From Chitinivibrionales bacterium (lineage in GTDB: Bacteria > Fibrobacterota > Chitinivibrionia > Chitinivibrionales > WJKA01): 10,463 nucleotides of DNA. Location: the NCBI GenBank assembly GCA_014729375.1, contig WJKA01000025.1, forward strand, positions 1-10,463, in the 5' to 3' direction. The notes beneath the pieces were generated by a model, which saw only the letters and a list, made by a program, of their open reading frames with translations, had not been told where the DNA came from and did not search any database. Each line of letters starts with the position of its first letter. The stretch's first letter is position 1. Below, one piece after another: positions 1 through 5,676 of this stretch. Position numbers and translations under genes: made by a program.

Positions 1-1
1 A

Positions 2-253
2 CAAATATATAATCCTGCTGCACGCAACCAGCCGTTTTCCGTGCGAACCGCCAATGGCCTGATAATACTGACAAGCACCCGCAAAAATGGTTTTGCTGCA
101 AAGCTTGTTCGTGCGGACGGTTGCGCCGTGTTTCACAATGAGTTCCGGGAAAGTGCACAGATAAATATCAGGCACATTCCCGCGGGCGTCTATACCCTTG
201 TGATTGAATCGGCCAGCAGTACCGTGCAGAAGAAAATAATGGTTGGAAAATAA
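2..253 (+). CDS. 3' end of a secreted protein with a T9SS-like C-terminal sorting tail (5' truncated by window)
   Basis: The frame is open from the first bases of the window and ends in TAA at 251-253, so this is the last 83 codons of a longer gene. A GTG at 41 also lies in frame but is probably internal. The visible protein has the layout of a Por-type C-terminal sorting domain: alternating short beta-strand segments, a 'LVRADGCAVF' strand resembling the usual 'v.d..G..v' block, then 'INIRHIPAGVYTLVIES', which matches the family's 'i.l..lpaGvY.l.i' core, and a basic end 'KKIMVGK'. In the known system such tails send proteins through the type IX secretion apparatus across the outer membrane and are removed. 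The passenger domain lies outside the window, so its activity is unknown. A FlgD-like or other immunoglobulin-like C-terminal domain is the main alternative. It is on the same strand as the flagellar genes but 321 bases away. Confidence 0.6.
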   Translation, partial: QIYNPAARNQPFSVRTANGLIILTSTRKNGFAAKLVRADGCAVFHNEFRESAQINIRHIPAGVYTLVIESASSTVQKKIMVGK

Positions 254-574
254 TCCAAACCCTCTCAGGCGTGATTGGTGAACTATTGGTTTGTTCTGTA
301 ACCGTCCGGTTTTCCGGCACACGTATTGTCTGTCGGTAATCCACCCCGAAAGCGGAAAAATATTCCCGAACGCGGCAAAAATATGCATACCAGCCCGGCA
401 GCAACCTGTTGTGAGCACAGCACTTATCACGTTTAATATCAATTGCTTACATATCTCCCCCAAACAGGCATGAAATATGCAGTATGATTCACTCATAACT
501 AATACTACCTGCTTAAGTGGACCGGGTTTTTCATTTGGCAAAGCCCGGATCCATCTTTTCAAAGGAAACTGTAT
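254..574. other. Non-coding leader region upstream of flgF
   Basis: This stretch of 321 bases has no credible protein gene; the short frames in it have no ribosome site or family resemblance. It holds an imperfect hairpin over the upstream stop codon (241-247 with 254-261, no T-run), a tiny CCGG-TTTT-CCGG stem at 306-317, and a better hairpin at 522-548 listed separately. A weak sigma70-like pair, TTGTGA (409-414) and TTTAAT (432-437) with a 17-base spacer, could start flgF transcription, but it matches consensus only partly. I found no good sigma54 (-24/-12) or sigma28 box. The promoter of the flg operon is therefore undecided. Confidence 0.5.
522..548 (+). promoter_or_regulatory. Hairpin in the flgF 5' leader
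   Basis: Bases 522-530 (CCGGGTTTT) pair with 540-548 (AAAGCCCGG) over nine pairs, one of them a G-T wobble, around the nine-base loop TCATTTGGC. The structure ends 13 bases before the flgF Shine-Dalgarno (AAGGA, 562-566). No uridine tract follows, so it is a poor intrinsic terminator. It could affect translation or stability of the flg transcript, or be the relic of a terminator for the upstream gene. The pairing is seen directly; any role is inferred. Confidence 0.35.
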
Positions 575-1312
575 ATGGTCCAGGGTCTCTATCTCGCATC
601 GCAGGGAATGACAGCGCTCCAACAAAAACAGGACCAGATTGCAAACAACCTGGCAAATATCAACACCACCGGTTTTAAACAGAGCGGCCTGTTCACAAAA
701 GCATATCAGAAATATCTTGCCGATGATCAGCTTCGCCCATTTGCAAACAGGGAGGTTAAAGCCGATGAAGTGTATGTTGATTATTCTGAAGGCAAGCTGA
801 TTAAAACCGGAGACCCTTTTGATTGTGCAATTAAAGGCTCGGGCTTTTTTACCATCATGACTCCGGCGGGGATCACGTATACCCGAAACGGCAATTTTTC
901 CGTTAACCGTGACGGACTTCTGGTTACCGGTGACGGTTCGAAAGTAATGGGAAAAAACGGCTATATCCGGATCGATAAGGAACTGCCGGCAATGAGGGTC
1001 ACCGGGCAGGGTGAAATTCTTCAGGGAAATGAAAGCAAAGGTACACTTAGGATAGCAGATTTCAAAAAACCGTATCGACTTATCCGGCAGGGAAAAAGTG
1101 GTTTTGTTCCACAGATGCCGGACAATCCGGTGATAGAATCGCCCGGATTTCTTGTTCAGCAGGGCGTACTGGAAGGCTCGAATGTGAACGCAATACAGAA
1201 TATGGCCCGGATGATTGCATCATTCCGGAACTTTGAAGCAGATCAGCGTGCAGCACACGCGCAGGATGAAACACTCGGCAAAGCAGTGAATGAAGTTGGA
1301 CGAGTACAGTAA
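575..1312 (+). CDS. flgF: Flagellar basal-body proximal rod protein FlgF
   Basis: A 245-residue member of the flagellar rod/hook family. The N-terminal rod motif is clear at about residues 5-36 (GLYLASQGMTALQQKQDQIA, then NNLANINTTGFKQ). The middle holds the usual 'GDPFDCAIKGSGFFTI...YTRNGNFSVNRDGLLVTGDG' block (about 79-120), and the C-terminal helix domain (about 188-240) begins 'GFLVQQGVLEGSNVNAIQNMARMI'. FlgF forms the part of the proximal rod next to FlgG and is exported by the flagellar type III apparatus without a cleaved signal. It is called FlgF rather than FlgG because it is shorter and more divergent and a textbook FlgG follows. The ATG at 575 is preceded by AAGGA (562-566) at eight bases. 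It is the first gene of the flgFGAHI cluster, and flgG starts 26 bases after its stop. Confidence 0.93.
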   Translation: MVQGLYLASQGMTALQQKQDQIANNLANINTTGFKQSGLFTKAYQKYLADDQLRPFANREVKADEVYVDYSEGKLIKTGDPFDCAIKGSGFFTIMTPAGITYTRNGNFSVNRDGLLVTGDGSKVMGKNGYIRIDKELPAMRVTGQGEILQGNESKGTLRIADFKKPYRLIRQGKSGFVPQMPDNPVIESPGFLVQQGVLEGSNVNAIQNMARMIASFRNFEADQRAAHAQDETLGKAVNEVGRVQ

Positions 1313-1338
1313 TTACCATCAACAAGTGAGGATGCAGA

Positions 1339-2127
1339 ATGATACGTTCGATGTATACGGCTGCGACAGGGATGGAATGTCAGCAACTTTACATGGATAC
1401 GATTTCGCATAACCTGGCAAATGTTAACACCTCAGGATTCAAGCGTCAGAAGATTGAGTTTCAGGACCTCATGTACCAGACACTCCGGGAGCCGGGAGTG
1501 CGCAATTTTGAAGGCAGTATGGCGCCCTCGGGCATCGAGGTAGGTCTGGGGGTCCGCACCGCGGCCACAAACCGTATTTTCGAACAGGGGTCCCTTAATC
1601 AAACGTCAAATCCGCTCGATCTGGCGCTTGAAGGTGACGGGTTTTATCAGGTATACCTTCCCGACGGCGGTATCGCGTATACCCGTGACGGTTCATTCAA
1701 GCTTTCATCCGACGGTACCCTTGTCACCTCTGAGGGCTTCTTTCTCGAGCCGCAGATTGTTATTCCTGAAGGCGCGCAGGAGATCACAATCGATGCACAG
1801 GGGAAAGTCAGTGTACTGCTTGCCGGTGAAGATACATCAACTGAAATAGGTCAGATTGAGCTGGCACGATTTATCAATCCGTCAGGCCTCAAAGCAATCG
1901 GCGGCAATCTTTTTGTCGAAACAGATTCATCGGGCGTGCCCATTATCGGACTCCCCGGCGAGCTGAATATGGGTTTTATCAAACAGGGATACGCTGAAGC
2001 CTCGAATGTACAAATTGTCGAGGAAATGGTAAACATGATCACCGCGCAGCGCGCATTCGAAATTGTTTCCAAGTCAATCCAGGTTTCCGAAGACATGCTT
2101 CAGGTAACAAACAATCTCAAACGATAA
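1339..2127 (+). CDS. flgG: Flagellar basal-body distal rod protein FlgG
   Basis: A 262-residue protein, the usual FlgG length. It opens with the family signature 'MIRSMYTAATGMECQQLYMDTISHNLANVNTSGFKRQ' (residues 1-37) followed by 'IEFQDLMYQTLREPG', very characteristic of FlgG. The central block 'GSLNQTSNPLDLALEGDGFYQV' and 'AYTRDGSFKLSSDGTLVT' is intact, and the C-terminal domain 'GFIKQGYAEASNVQIVEEMVNMITAQRAFE' with 'IQVSEDMLQVTNNL' closes it. FlgG polymerises into the distal rod that crosses the periplasm through the P and L rings. The ATG at 1339 has GAGGA (1328-1332) six bases upstream. The gene is followed after three bases by flgA, so the two are probably cotranscribed and translationally coupled. 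I see no missing residues or breaks. Confidence 0.97.
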   Translation: MIRSMYTAATGMECQQLYMDTISHNLANVNTSGFKRQKIEFQDLMYQTLREPGVRNFEGSMAPSGIEVGLGVRTAATNRIFEQGSLNQTSNPLDLALEGDGFYQVYLPDGGIAYTRDGSFKLSSDGTLVTSEGFFLEPQIVIPEGAQEITIDAQGKVSVLLAGEDTSTEIGQIELARFINPSGLKAIGGNLFVETDSSGVPIIGLPGELNMGFIKQGYAEASNVQIVEEMVNMITAQRAFEIVSKSIQVSEDMLQVTNNLKR

Positions 2128-2130
2128 GCT

Positions 2131-3114
2131 ATGAGACGGTTTTTCGTTATATTTTCGGCACTTTTTTTCTTCGGAACATCCGCTGTTGCACCACGCGCGC
2201 AGGAGATACTCCTCGAATTTCATGATTCAACTACAGTAAAAGGAACACAGATTCCACTCGGCCGCGCGGCACATATCAAAGCGGAAAATCCGGAAAAAAT
2301 CCAAACACTGGAAAAAATCAGTATCGGTGAATCGGCCCCTCCGGGATATGCACGGTATTTGAATCCCGGTGAAATAGTCCGGCTGAAGCTCAGCAAACTG
2401 TATCCGACACTGACATTCAGGCTCAGTCACACCCGGCGGGTGAACATTGCTACCGATTTTCAGGAAAAAGTAATCGGTGATTTTGAACAGGAGATAGCAG
2501 GATTCATACAGGAATCTTCAGAATGGGACCCGGGCGACATGGCTGTGGAAATCAGGAATGCCAGACACAATTTCCGGCTGTATAATAAACCATATACCCT
2601 TTCGTTTTCCGGCCTCAGATCACCGTTTCCCAGAGGGCCGTTTCGACTGCAAATGCTCTTTGTGCAGGGAGAAAAAACATTTCGCATTGGCGTTTCATGC
2701 ATGGCGCACGTAACAACAAAGGTGATTACTGCAAAGCAGACTATCGGCAGGGGAGAGCGCCTTGGACCTCACAATTGCTCAGTGGCCCGGAAAAACATTT
2801 CTCAATACCGGTATACACCATATTCGGATATCCGTGCGCTGGAAAACAGAACTACTGTACGGACCATAGTGCAGGGATCGATTATCAGTGATAAAAACAC
2901 GGAGAAACCGCCACTGGTCTGCAAGGGTGATCTGGTTTCGATAATCATGCGGCGCGGCCCGGTGGCTGTTGCCGTTGATGGGCGGGCACGCGAGAATGGA
3001 TCGGCAGGAGACAGAATCTGGGTCGAAAATATCTCCTCCAGAAAGCTTGTTCGCGGAAAAATAATCAATGCAAGTGAAGTTGCTATAATTCGAAACAGGG
3101 AGAAGGAAACATGA
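2131..3114 (+). CDS. flgA: Flagellar P-ring assembly chaperone FlgA
   Basis: A 327-residue exported protein. Residues 1-23 form a signal peptide (MRRFF, then a Phe-rich hydrophobic run, with likely cleavage between residues 18 and 23). After a divergent N-terminal region, the C-terminal third carries the FlgA/SAF pattern: 'TTKVITAKQTIGRGERLG' starting near residue 190, 'NRTTVRTIVQGSIIS', 'VCKGDLVSIIMRRGPVAVAVDGRARENGSAGDRIWVENISSRKLVRGKI' and the terminal 'ASEVAI'. FlgA is the periplasmic chaperone that helps FlgI assemble into the P ring, which fits its place beside flgH and flgI. The start at 2131 lies three bases after the flgG stop with no clear Shine-Dalgarno, so translation probably relies on coupling to flgG. 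Its stop overlaps the flgH start in ATGA. The N-terminal half is poorly conserved, as is common in this family. Confidence 0.92.
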   Translation: MRRFFVIFSALFFFGTSAVAPRAQEILLEFHDSTTVKGTQIPLGRAAHIKAENPEKIQTLEKISIGESAPPGYARYLNPGEIVRLKLSKLYPTLTFRLSHTRRVNIATDFQEKVIGDFEQEIAGFIQESSEWDPGDMAVEIRNARHNFRLYNKPYTLSFSGLRSPFPRGPFRLQMLFVQGEKTFRIGVSCMAHVTTKVITAKQTIGRGERLGPHNCSVARKNISQYRYTPYSDIRALENRTTVRTIVQGSIISDKNTEKPPLVCKGDLVSIIMRRGPVAVAVDGRARENGSAGDRIWVENISSRKLVRGKIINASEVAIIRNREKET

Positions 3115-3683
3115 GAAAAAGCTTTATTCGGGTTGCCTTAATCACTTTAATGGCAATGTGTTACAGTTCTGATGCCGCATCTGTTTACAGCCTCTACACC
3201 GATCATCGTGCAATGAAAGTTGATGATATCCTTACCGTGCTGATTGTCGAAGAAGCAAAGGCCGGGAGCCAGAGCGGGACCAGGACCAGCACAAGTAACT
3301 CTGTTCAGGCAGAGGGGGCCGGGGGCACCGGTTTGCTCAGTTTTCTACCTTCATTCGGTGCAGCAGCCGGAACCAATATCGACTATGACGGCAAAGGGGG
3401 GACATCCAGGGAAGGGAGTCTTGTGGCAAAAATATCTGCGCGGGTCACCAAAGTGCTTGATAACGGCAATCTGGTCATTGACGGCAGCAAGATTGTGGAA
3501 ATCAACAATGAACAGGAAATAATCAAGGTTTCGGGCACGGTCCGGCCGCAGGATATTGAAAAAAATAATGTAATCTATTCATCAAATATTTCAGAAGCAA
3601 AGATAATGTATTCGGGCAAAGGTGATGCCAACGACGGGCAGCGTCCGGGAATACTCGCCCGTTTTCTGAACTGGATATTTTAA
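3111..3683 (+). CDS. flgH: Flagellar L-ring protein FlgH (short form, no canonical lipobox)
   Basis: A 190-residue protein, shorter than the enterobacterial FlgH of about 230. Family landmarks are clear: 'SVYSLYTDHRAMKVDDILTVLIVEEAKAGSQSGT' (about residues 24-57), the Gly/Ser-rich central segment, 'GSLVAKISARVTKVLDNGNLVIDGSKIVEINNEQEIIKVSGTVRPQDI' and the terminal 'ISEAKIMYSGKGDANDGQRPGILARFLNWIF'. FlgH forms the outer-membrane L ring around the rod. Its N-terminus is a signal peptide. The only Cys (residue 17) sits in 'LMAMC', where Met occupies the -1 position normally held by Gly, Ala or Ser, so it does not read as a lipoprotein signal. Signal peptidase I cleavage near 'SSDA|AS' (after residue 22) looks more likely. 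The start overlaps the flgA stop (ATGA, 3111-3114), with AGAAGGA just upstream. Confidence 0.94.
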   Translation: MRKSFIRVALITLMAMCYSSDAASVYSLYTDHRAMKVDDILTVLIVEEAKAGSQSGTRTSTSNSVQAEGAGGTGLLSFLPSFGAAAGTNIDYDGKGGTSREGSLVAKISARVTKVLDNGNLVIDGSKIVEINNEQEIIKVSGTVRPQDIEKNNVIYSSNISEAKIMYSGKGDANDGQRPGILARFLNWIF

Positions 3684-3704
3684 CAGCAAAAAGGACTGAG
3701 CGTT

Positions 3705-4850
3705 ATGAAGGGATTTTCTGGTGGTTTTTGTCGAGCAATACTTGTAATTACAGTAATTTCAGGGATTTGTGCTGCGCAGCAACGGGTGCGGGTGAAAGAT
3801 GTTTCTGTTGTTGACGGCCTCGAGGACCTTCAACTGTACGGATATGGTCTGGTGGTCGGGCTTGCCGGTACCGGGGACAGGCAGCAAACAATTTTTACCA
3901 CACAGACAGTCACTAACATGCTCAAAAATATGGGAATAGAGCTTCCGGACAAATACATGCGCCTTCGCAATGTCGCCGCGGTTATGGTTACGGGGACTCT
4001 GAAGCCTTTTCTGAAAACAGGCACCCGTTTTGACGTTACTGTTTCATCGCTGGGTGATGCTTCCAGCCTGGAAGGGGGCACGCTGATATTAACAGCACTT
4101 CAGGGGCCGGATGGCGTTGTATATGCATCAGCACAGGGCCCGCTGGCAACCGGTGGATATGATATCCGGAACAGAGGATTAACGCATATCAAGAAGAATC
4201 ATACACTTGCAGGGAGGATTCCCGATGGTGCGCTGGTCCAGCGGCAGTATGAATTAGAGCCGCTCCGTGCCGCTGAAATATCAATATCACTCCATACACC
4301 GGATTTTACCGCTGCATCAACCATGGCAAAAGCAATAAATGAGCGATTTTCCGAATATACTGCGTCCCCGATTGCACGGGCCGTTGATGCTGCTACGGTG
4401 TTCCTGAACTATGATCTTATCGCCAGAGACTCCATTAGAAACAAGATGAATCTCATTGAATTTATTTCACTTGTGCAGAATACAGAATTTGATGTCAGTT
4501 CACAGGCACGGGTGGTGGTCAATGAACGGACCGGCACGATTGTCGCCGGAGGCGCGGTAAAAATATCTGAAATAGCGGTAACGCACGGATCGATAAAAGT
4601 GGAGATAGTTAACCGGGCCCAGGTTGTTCAGCCGCAACCATTTACACTGGGCCAGACCACTACAATTCCCAATCCGGAGATCGTGATAGATGAAAAGGAC
4701 CCTGAGCTGGTTGTGCTGGATAATACATCATCGGTATCCGACCTTGCGCATGCGCTCAATTCTCTTGGTGTTGCCCCCCGTGATGTTATCGCAATTTTTC
4801 AGGCGATCAAGGAGGCCGGTGCATTGCACGGGCAATTGATAATTTTATAG
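3705..4850 (+). CDS. flgI: Flagellar P-ring protein FlgI
   Basis: A 381-residue protein of normal FlgI length. It begins with a signal peptide (residues 1-24, cleavage probably in 'ICAA|QQ') followed by the signature 'VRVKDVSVVDGLEDLQLYGYGLVVGLAGTGD'. Further conserved blocks are 'TVTNMLKNMGIEL', 'NVAAVMVTGTLKPFLKTGTRFDVTVSSLGDASSLEGGTLILTAL', 'YASAQGPL' and the terminal 'VSDLAHALNSLGVAPRDVIAIFQAIKEAGALHGQLIIL'. FlgI assembles 26-fold in homologues into the P ring in the peptidoglycan layer, with help from FlgA. AAGGA (3690-3694) precedes the ATG at 3705 by ten bases. It is the last gene of the cluster. The usual downstream flgJ (rod cap and muramidase) is absent, and 526 bases without a protein gene follow. 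Confidence 0.96.
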   Translation: MKGFSGGFCRAILVITVISGICAAQQRVRVKDVSVVDGLEDLQLYGYGLVVGLAGTGDRQQTIFTTQTVTNMLKNMGIELPDKYMRLRNVAAVMVTGTLKPFLKTGTRFDVTVSSLGDASSLEGGTLILTALQGPDGVVYASAQGPLATGGYDIRNRGLTHIKKNHTLAGRIPDGALVQRQYELEPLRAAEISISLHTPDFTAASTMAKAINERFSEYTASPIARAVDAATVFLNYDLIARDSIRNKMNLIEFISLVQNTEFDVSSQARVVVNERTGTIVAGGAVKISEIAVTHGSIKVEIVNRAQVVQPQPFTLGQTTTIPNPEIVIDEKDPELVVLDNTSSVSDLAHALNSLGVAPRDVIAIFQAIKEAGALHGQLIIL

Positions 4851-4899
4851 GAAAACGCAGTGCTGTCCAAAATAAATTGAAATATCGGAAATATCTGTG

Positions 4900-4907
4900 A
4901 TTGCAAT
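4900..4907. repeat. ATTGCAAT palindrome, copy 1
   Basis: The first of three identical 8-bp palindromes in the flgI-fliE gap. It sits about 50 bases after the flgI stop. Its flanks (GTG and GAA) do not extend the symmetry. Confidence 0.4.
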
Positions 4908-4968
4908 GAATAGAGCCCGCAAGCGCTTATACAGATTGCCACGATTCAACTGCGGAATTCAGGTTTAA

Positions 4969-4984
4969 GGTTATTGCAATAACC
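4969..4984. promoter_or_regulatory. Perfect 16-bp palindrome GGTTATTGCAATAACC (operator candidate)
   Basis: The left half GGTTATTG and right half CAATAACC are exact reverse complements with no spacer, the form expected of a dimeric DNA-binding protein's site rather than an RNA hairpin, because there is no loop. It contains the second ATTGCAAT copy (4973-4980). It lies 68 bases upstream of the -35 box of the promoter at 5052-5080. Binding by a regulator is an inference. Confidence 0.5.
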
Positions 4985-5051
4985 GTTGTTAATCAGAGGG
5001 TTTTACTATACGACAAGAAAATAGTAACTTTCAGTGCATAATTCATCTATA

Positions 5052-5080
5052 TTGCCATCACAGGAAGAAAAAATTATATT
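5052..5080 (+). promoter_or_regulatory. Sigma70-type promoter for the structured RNA at 5087-5190
   Basis: TTGCCA (5052-5057) and TATATT (5075-5080) are separated by exactly 17 bases, and each box matches five of six consensus positions. The spacer is A-rich near the -10 box. Transcription would start about 5086-5089, directly before the structured segment. This is the best sigma70-like promoter I found in the window. Confidence 0.55.
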
Positions 5081-5086
5081 AAACCG

Positions 5087-5190
5087 GTACGCACACAGGG
5101 TGCGCGTGCAGGGCCGGAAAAACAGGACCCGGAACGCGCAATCTAAGCCGGTCGAACAAATAAACGAATACGTTCGAACGGCTTTTTTTT
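5087..5190 (+). ncRNA. Candidate small RNA or attenuated leader of about 104 nt
   Basis: The segment runs from the predicted start of the 5052-5080 promoter to the T-run of an intrinsic terminator. It contains a perfect 7-bp stem, TGCGCGT (5101-5107) with ACGCGCA (5134-5140), enclosing an inner stem GGGCC (5111-5115) with GGaCCC (5125-5130, one bulged A) and a purine-rich loop. An alternative stem, CGCAC (5090-5094) with GTGCG (5100-5104), uses part of the same bases, so the two folds exclude each other. Just outside the predicted start, ACCGG (5083-5087) could pair with CCGGT (5148-5152), which would disrupt the terminator stem. It does not match SRP RNA, tmRNA, 6S RNA, or the c-di-GMP, cobalamin, fluoride or Mn2+ riboswitch patterns as I know them. 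It could be a free-standing small RNA or a leader controlling read-through into fliE. Confidence 0.45.
5145..5190 (+). terminator. Strong rho-independent terminator
   Basis: Bases 5145-5157 pair with 5172-5184. The core AGCCGGTCGAAC (5146-5157) pairs with GTTCGAACGGCT (5172-5183) with a single G-A mismatch and a 14-base loop, and the run of eight T's (5183-5190) completes the signal. It would end the RNA starting near 5087 and any read-through from flgI, and it separates the flg operon from fliE. Confidence 0.85.
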
Positions 5191-5209
5191 ACACCCGGGT
5201 CACTGGGTA

Positions 5210-5217
5210 ATTGCAAT
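5210..5217. repeat. ATTGCAAT palindrome, copy 3
   Basis: The third identical palindrome. The 12-base context GGTAATTGCAAT (5206-5217) differs by one base from the left part of the 16-bp palindrome at 4969. A further half-like ATTGC follows at 5225-5229. It sits 16 bases upstream of the sigma54-type element at 5234. Confidence 0.4.
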
Positions 5218-5233
5218 CGTTTGTATTGCGCAT

Positions 5234-5249
5234 GGGCAGTTTGGTTGCT
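5234..5249 (+). promoter_or_regulatory. Sigma54-type (-24/-12) promoter candidate for fliE
   Basis: The element GGGCAGTTTGGTTGCT contains the invariant GG (5235-5236) and GC (5247-5248) separated by ten bases, with GGCA and TTGC(T/A) blocks matching the known RpoN consensus TGGCAC-N5-TTGCA/T. Two consensus positions differ (G for T before GGCA, and G for C after it). Transcription would start near 5260, giving a leader of about 117 bases before fliE. Sigma54 control of rod and hook genes is common in polar-flagellate bacteria, which makes the match more plausible, but no RpoN or activator gene is visible here. Confidence 0.5.
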
Positions 5250-5364
5250 GCTGCTCAGAGAGTCTGCACACACAACGGGATTGAACATTGGCTGCTATGC
5301 TTTGCCAATTATTTAATTTACAAAAGGCATGTTATATGAATACAGGGACCACGGCACATTCATC

Positions 5365-5379
5365 AGGAGGTGCTCAGTG
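5365..5379 (+). promoter_or_regulatory. Shine-Dalgarno that fixes the fliE start at GTG 5377
   Basis: A perfect AGGAGG (5365-5370) sits six bases before the in-frame GTG at 5377-5379. The upstream in-frame ATG at 5329 has only a weak AAAAGG nearby and would add 16 residues not typical of the family, so the GTG is preferred. Confidence 0.85.
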
Positions 5380-5676
5380 AGAATAGATGGCCTTCACGAG
5401 GGTAATCCACTCGGCAGAATGGGGCAGCCGCCAAAGCCCGGGACATCCGGTCCCGTACCATCATTCAAAGAAACAATGGCGAAATTTCTCAATGATGTCA
5501 ATGCATCTCAGAAGGTTGCGGGGAAAGCCAAGGAAGAATTCCTTGCCGGAAAAGTAACCGATGTTCACCAGGTGATGAGCAAGTCGGGAGAAGCAAAGGT
5601 CGCATTTAATATGCTGGTGGAGCTCCGCAACAAGGCACTTGACGGGTACAACGAGCTCATGCGGTTGAGGCTGTGA
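5377..5676 (+). CDS. fliE: Flagellar hook-basal body complex protein FliE
   Basis: A 99-residue protein from the GTG start, the normal FliE size. After a Gly/Pro-rich N-terminus (about residues 1-27), the conserved FliE helices follow: 'SFKETMAKFLNDVNASQKVAGKAKEEFLAGKVTDVHQVMSKSGEAKVAFNMLVELRNKALDGYNELMRLRL', matching the family pattern of VN..Q..A, G.v.D.H.VM, A..A...L.v.lRNK.L..Y.E.MR at the C-terminus. FliE joins the MS ring (FliF) to the proximal rod and is an early substrate of the flagellar export gate. It is normally encoded beside flgB, flgC and fliF. Here it stands alone behind its own leader, and its TGA stop shares one base with the ATG of a cation-pump gene. A sigma54-type element 127 bases upstream may drive it. 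Confidence 0.9.
   Translation: MRIDGLHEGNPLGRMGQPPKPGTSGPVPSFKETMAKFLNDVNASQKVAGKAKEEFLAGKVTDVHQVMSKSGEAKVAFNMLVELRNKALDGYNELMRLRL

Larger units (their letters stand above)
4851..5376. other. Long intergenic region between flgI and fliE
   Basis: This stretch of 526 bases holds no convincing protein gene. Short frames exist (a 20-codon plus-strand frame from ATG 4909, and a minus-strand frame of 69 codons through the terminator), but they have no ribosome site and no recognisable protein. Instead the region carries, in order, three ATTGCAAT palindromes, a sigma70-type promoter, a structured RNA segment with an intrinsic terminator, and a sigma54-type element upstream of fliE. Each is listed separately. 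Confidence 0.7.

Noticed and set aside
4909..4971. 20-codon plus-strand frame (MNRARKRLYRLPRFNCGIQV)
   Set aside because: No Shine-Dalgarno precedes it and a frame this short is expected by chance.
5087..5157. c-di-GMP (GEMM-I) riboswitch, because of ACGCACACAGGG near the start and the flagellar context
   Set aside because: The conserved GCAAA, the GGACGCAAAGCC block and the tetraloop-receptor arrangement of that class are missing, so the resemblance is limited to a short string.
5087..5190. 4.5S SRP RNA or other housekeeping RNA of about 100 nt
   Set aside because: The SRP signature (GGTCAGG with GGAA loop and AGCAGCC) is absent. The size alone is not evidence.
5079..5288. Minus-strand frame of 69 codons in the flgI-fliE gap
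   Set aside because: It reads straight through the intrinsic terminator hairpin and both regulatory elements, has no ribosome site, and has a composition unlike a real protein.
5281..5309. Sigma70 promoter directly before fliE using TTGAAC
   Set aside because: No acceptable -10 box lies at 16-18 bases. The sigma54-type element upstream is a better match.
5329..5376. Upstream ATG at 5329 as the fliE start
   Set aside because: The perfect AGGAGG at six bases from the GTG at 5377 and the normal FliE length favour the internal start.
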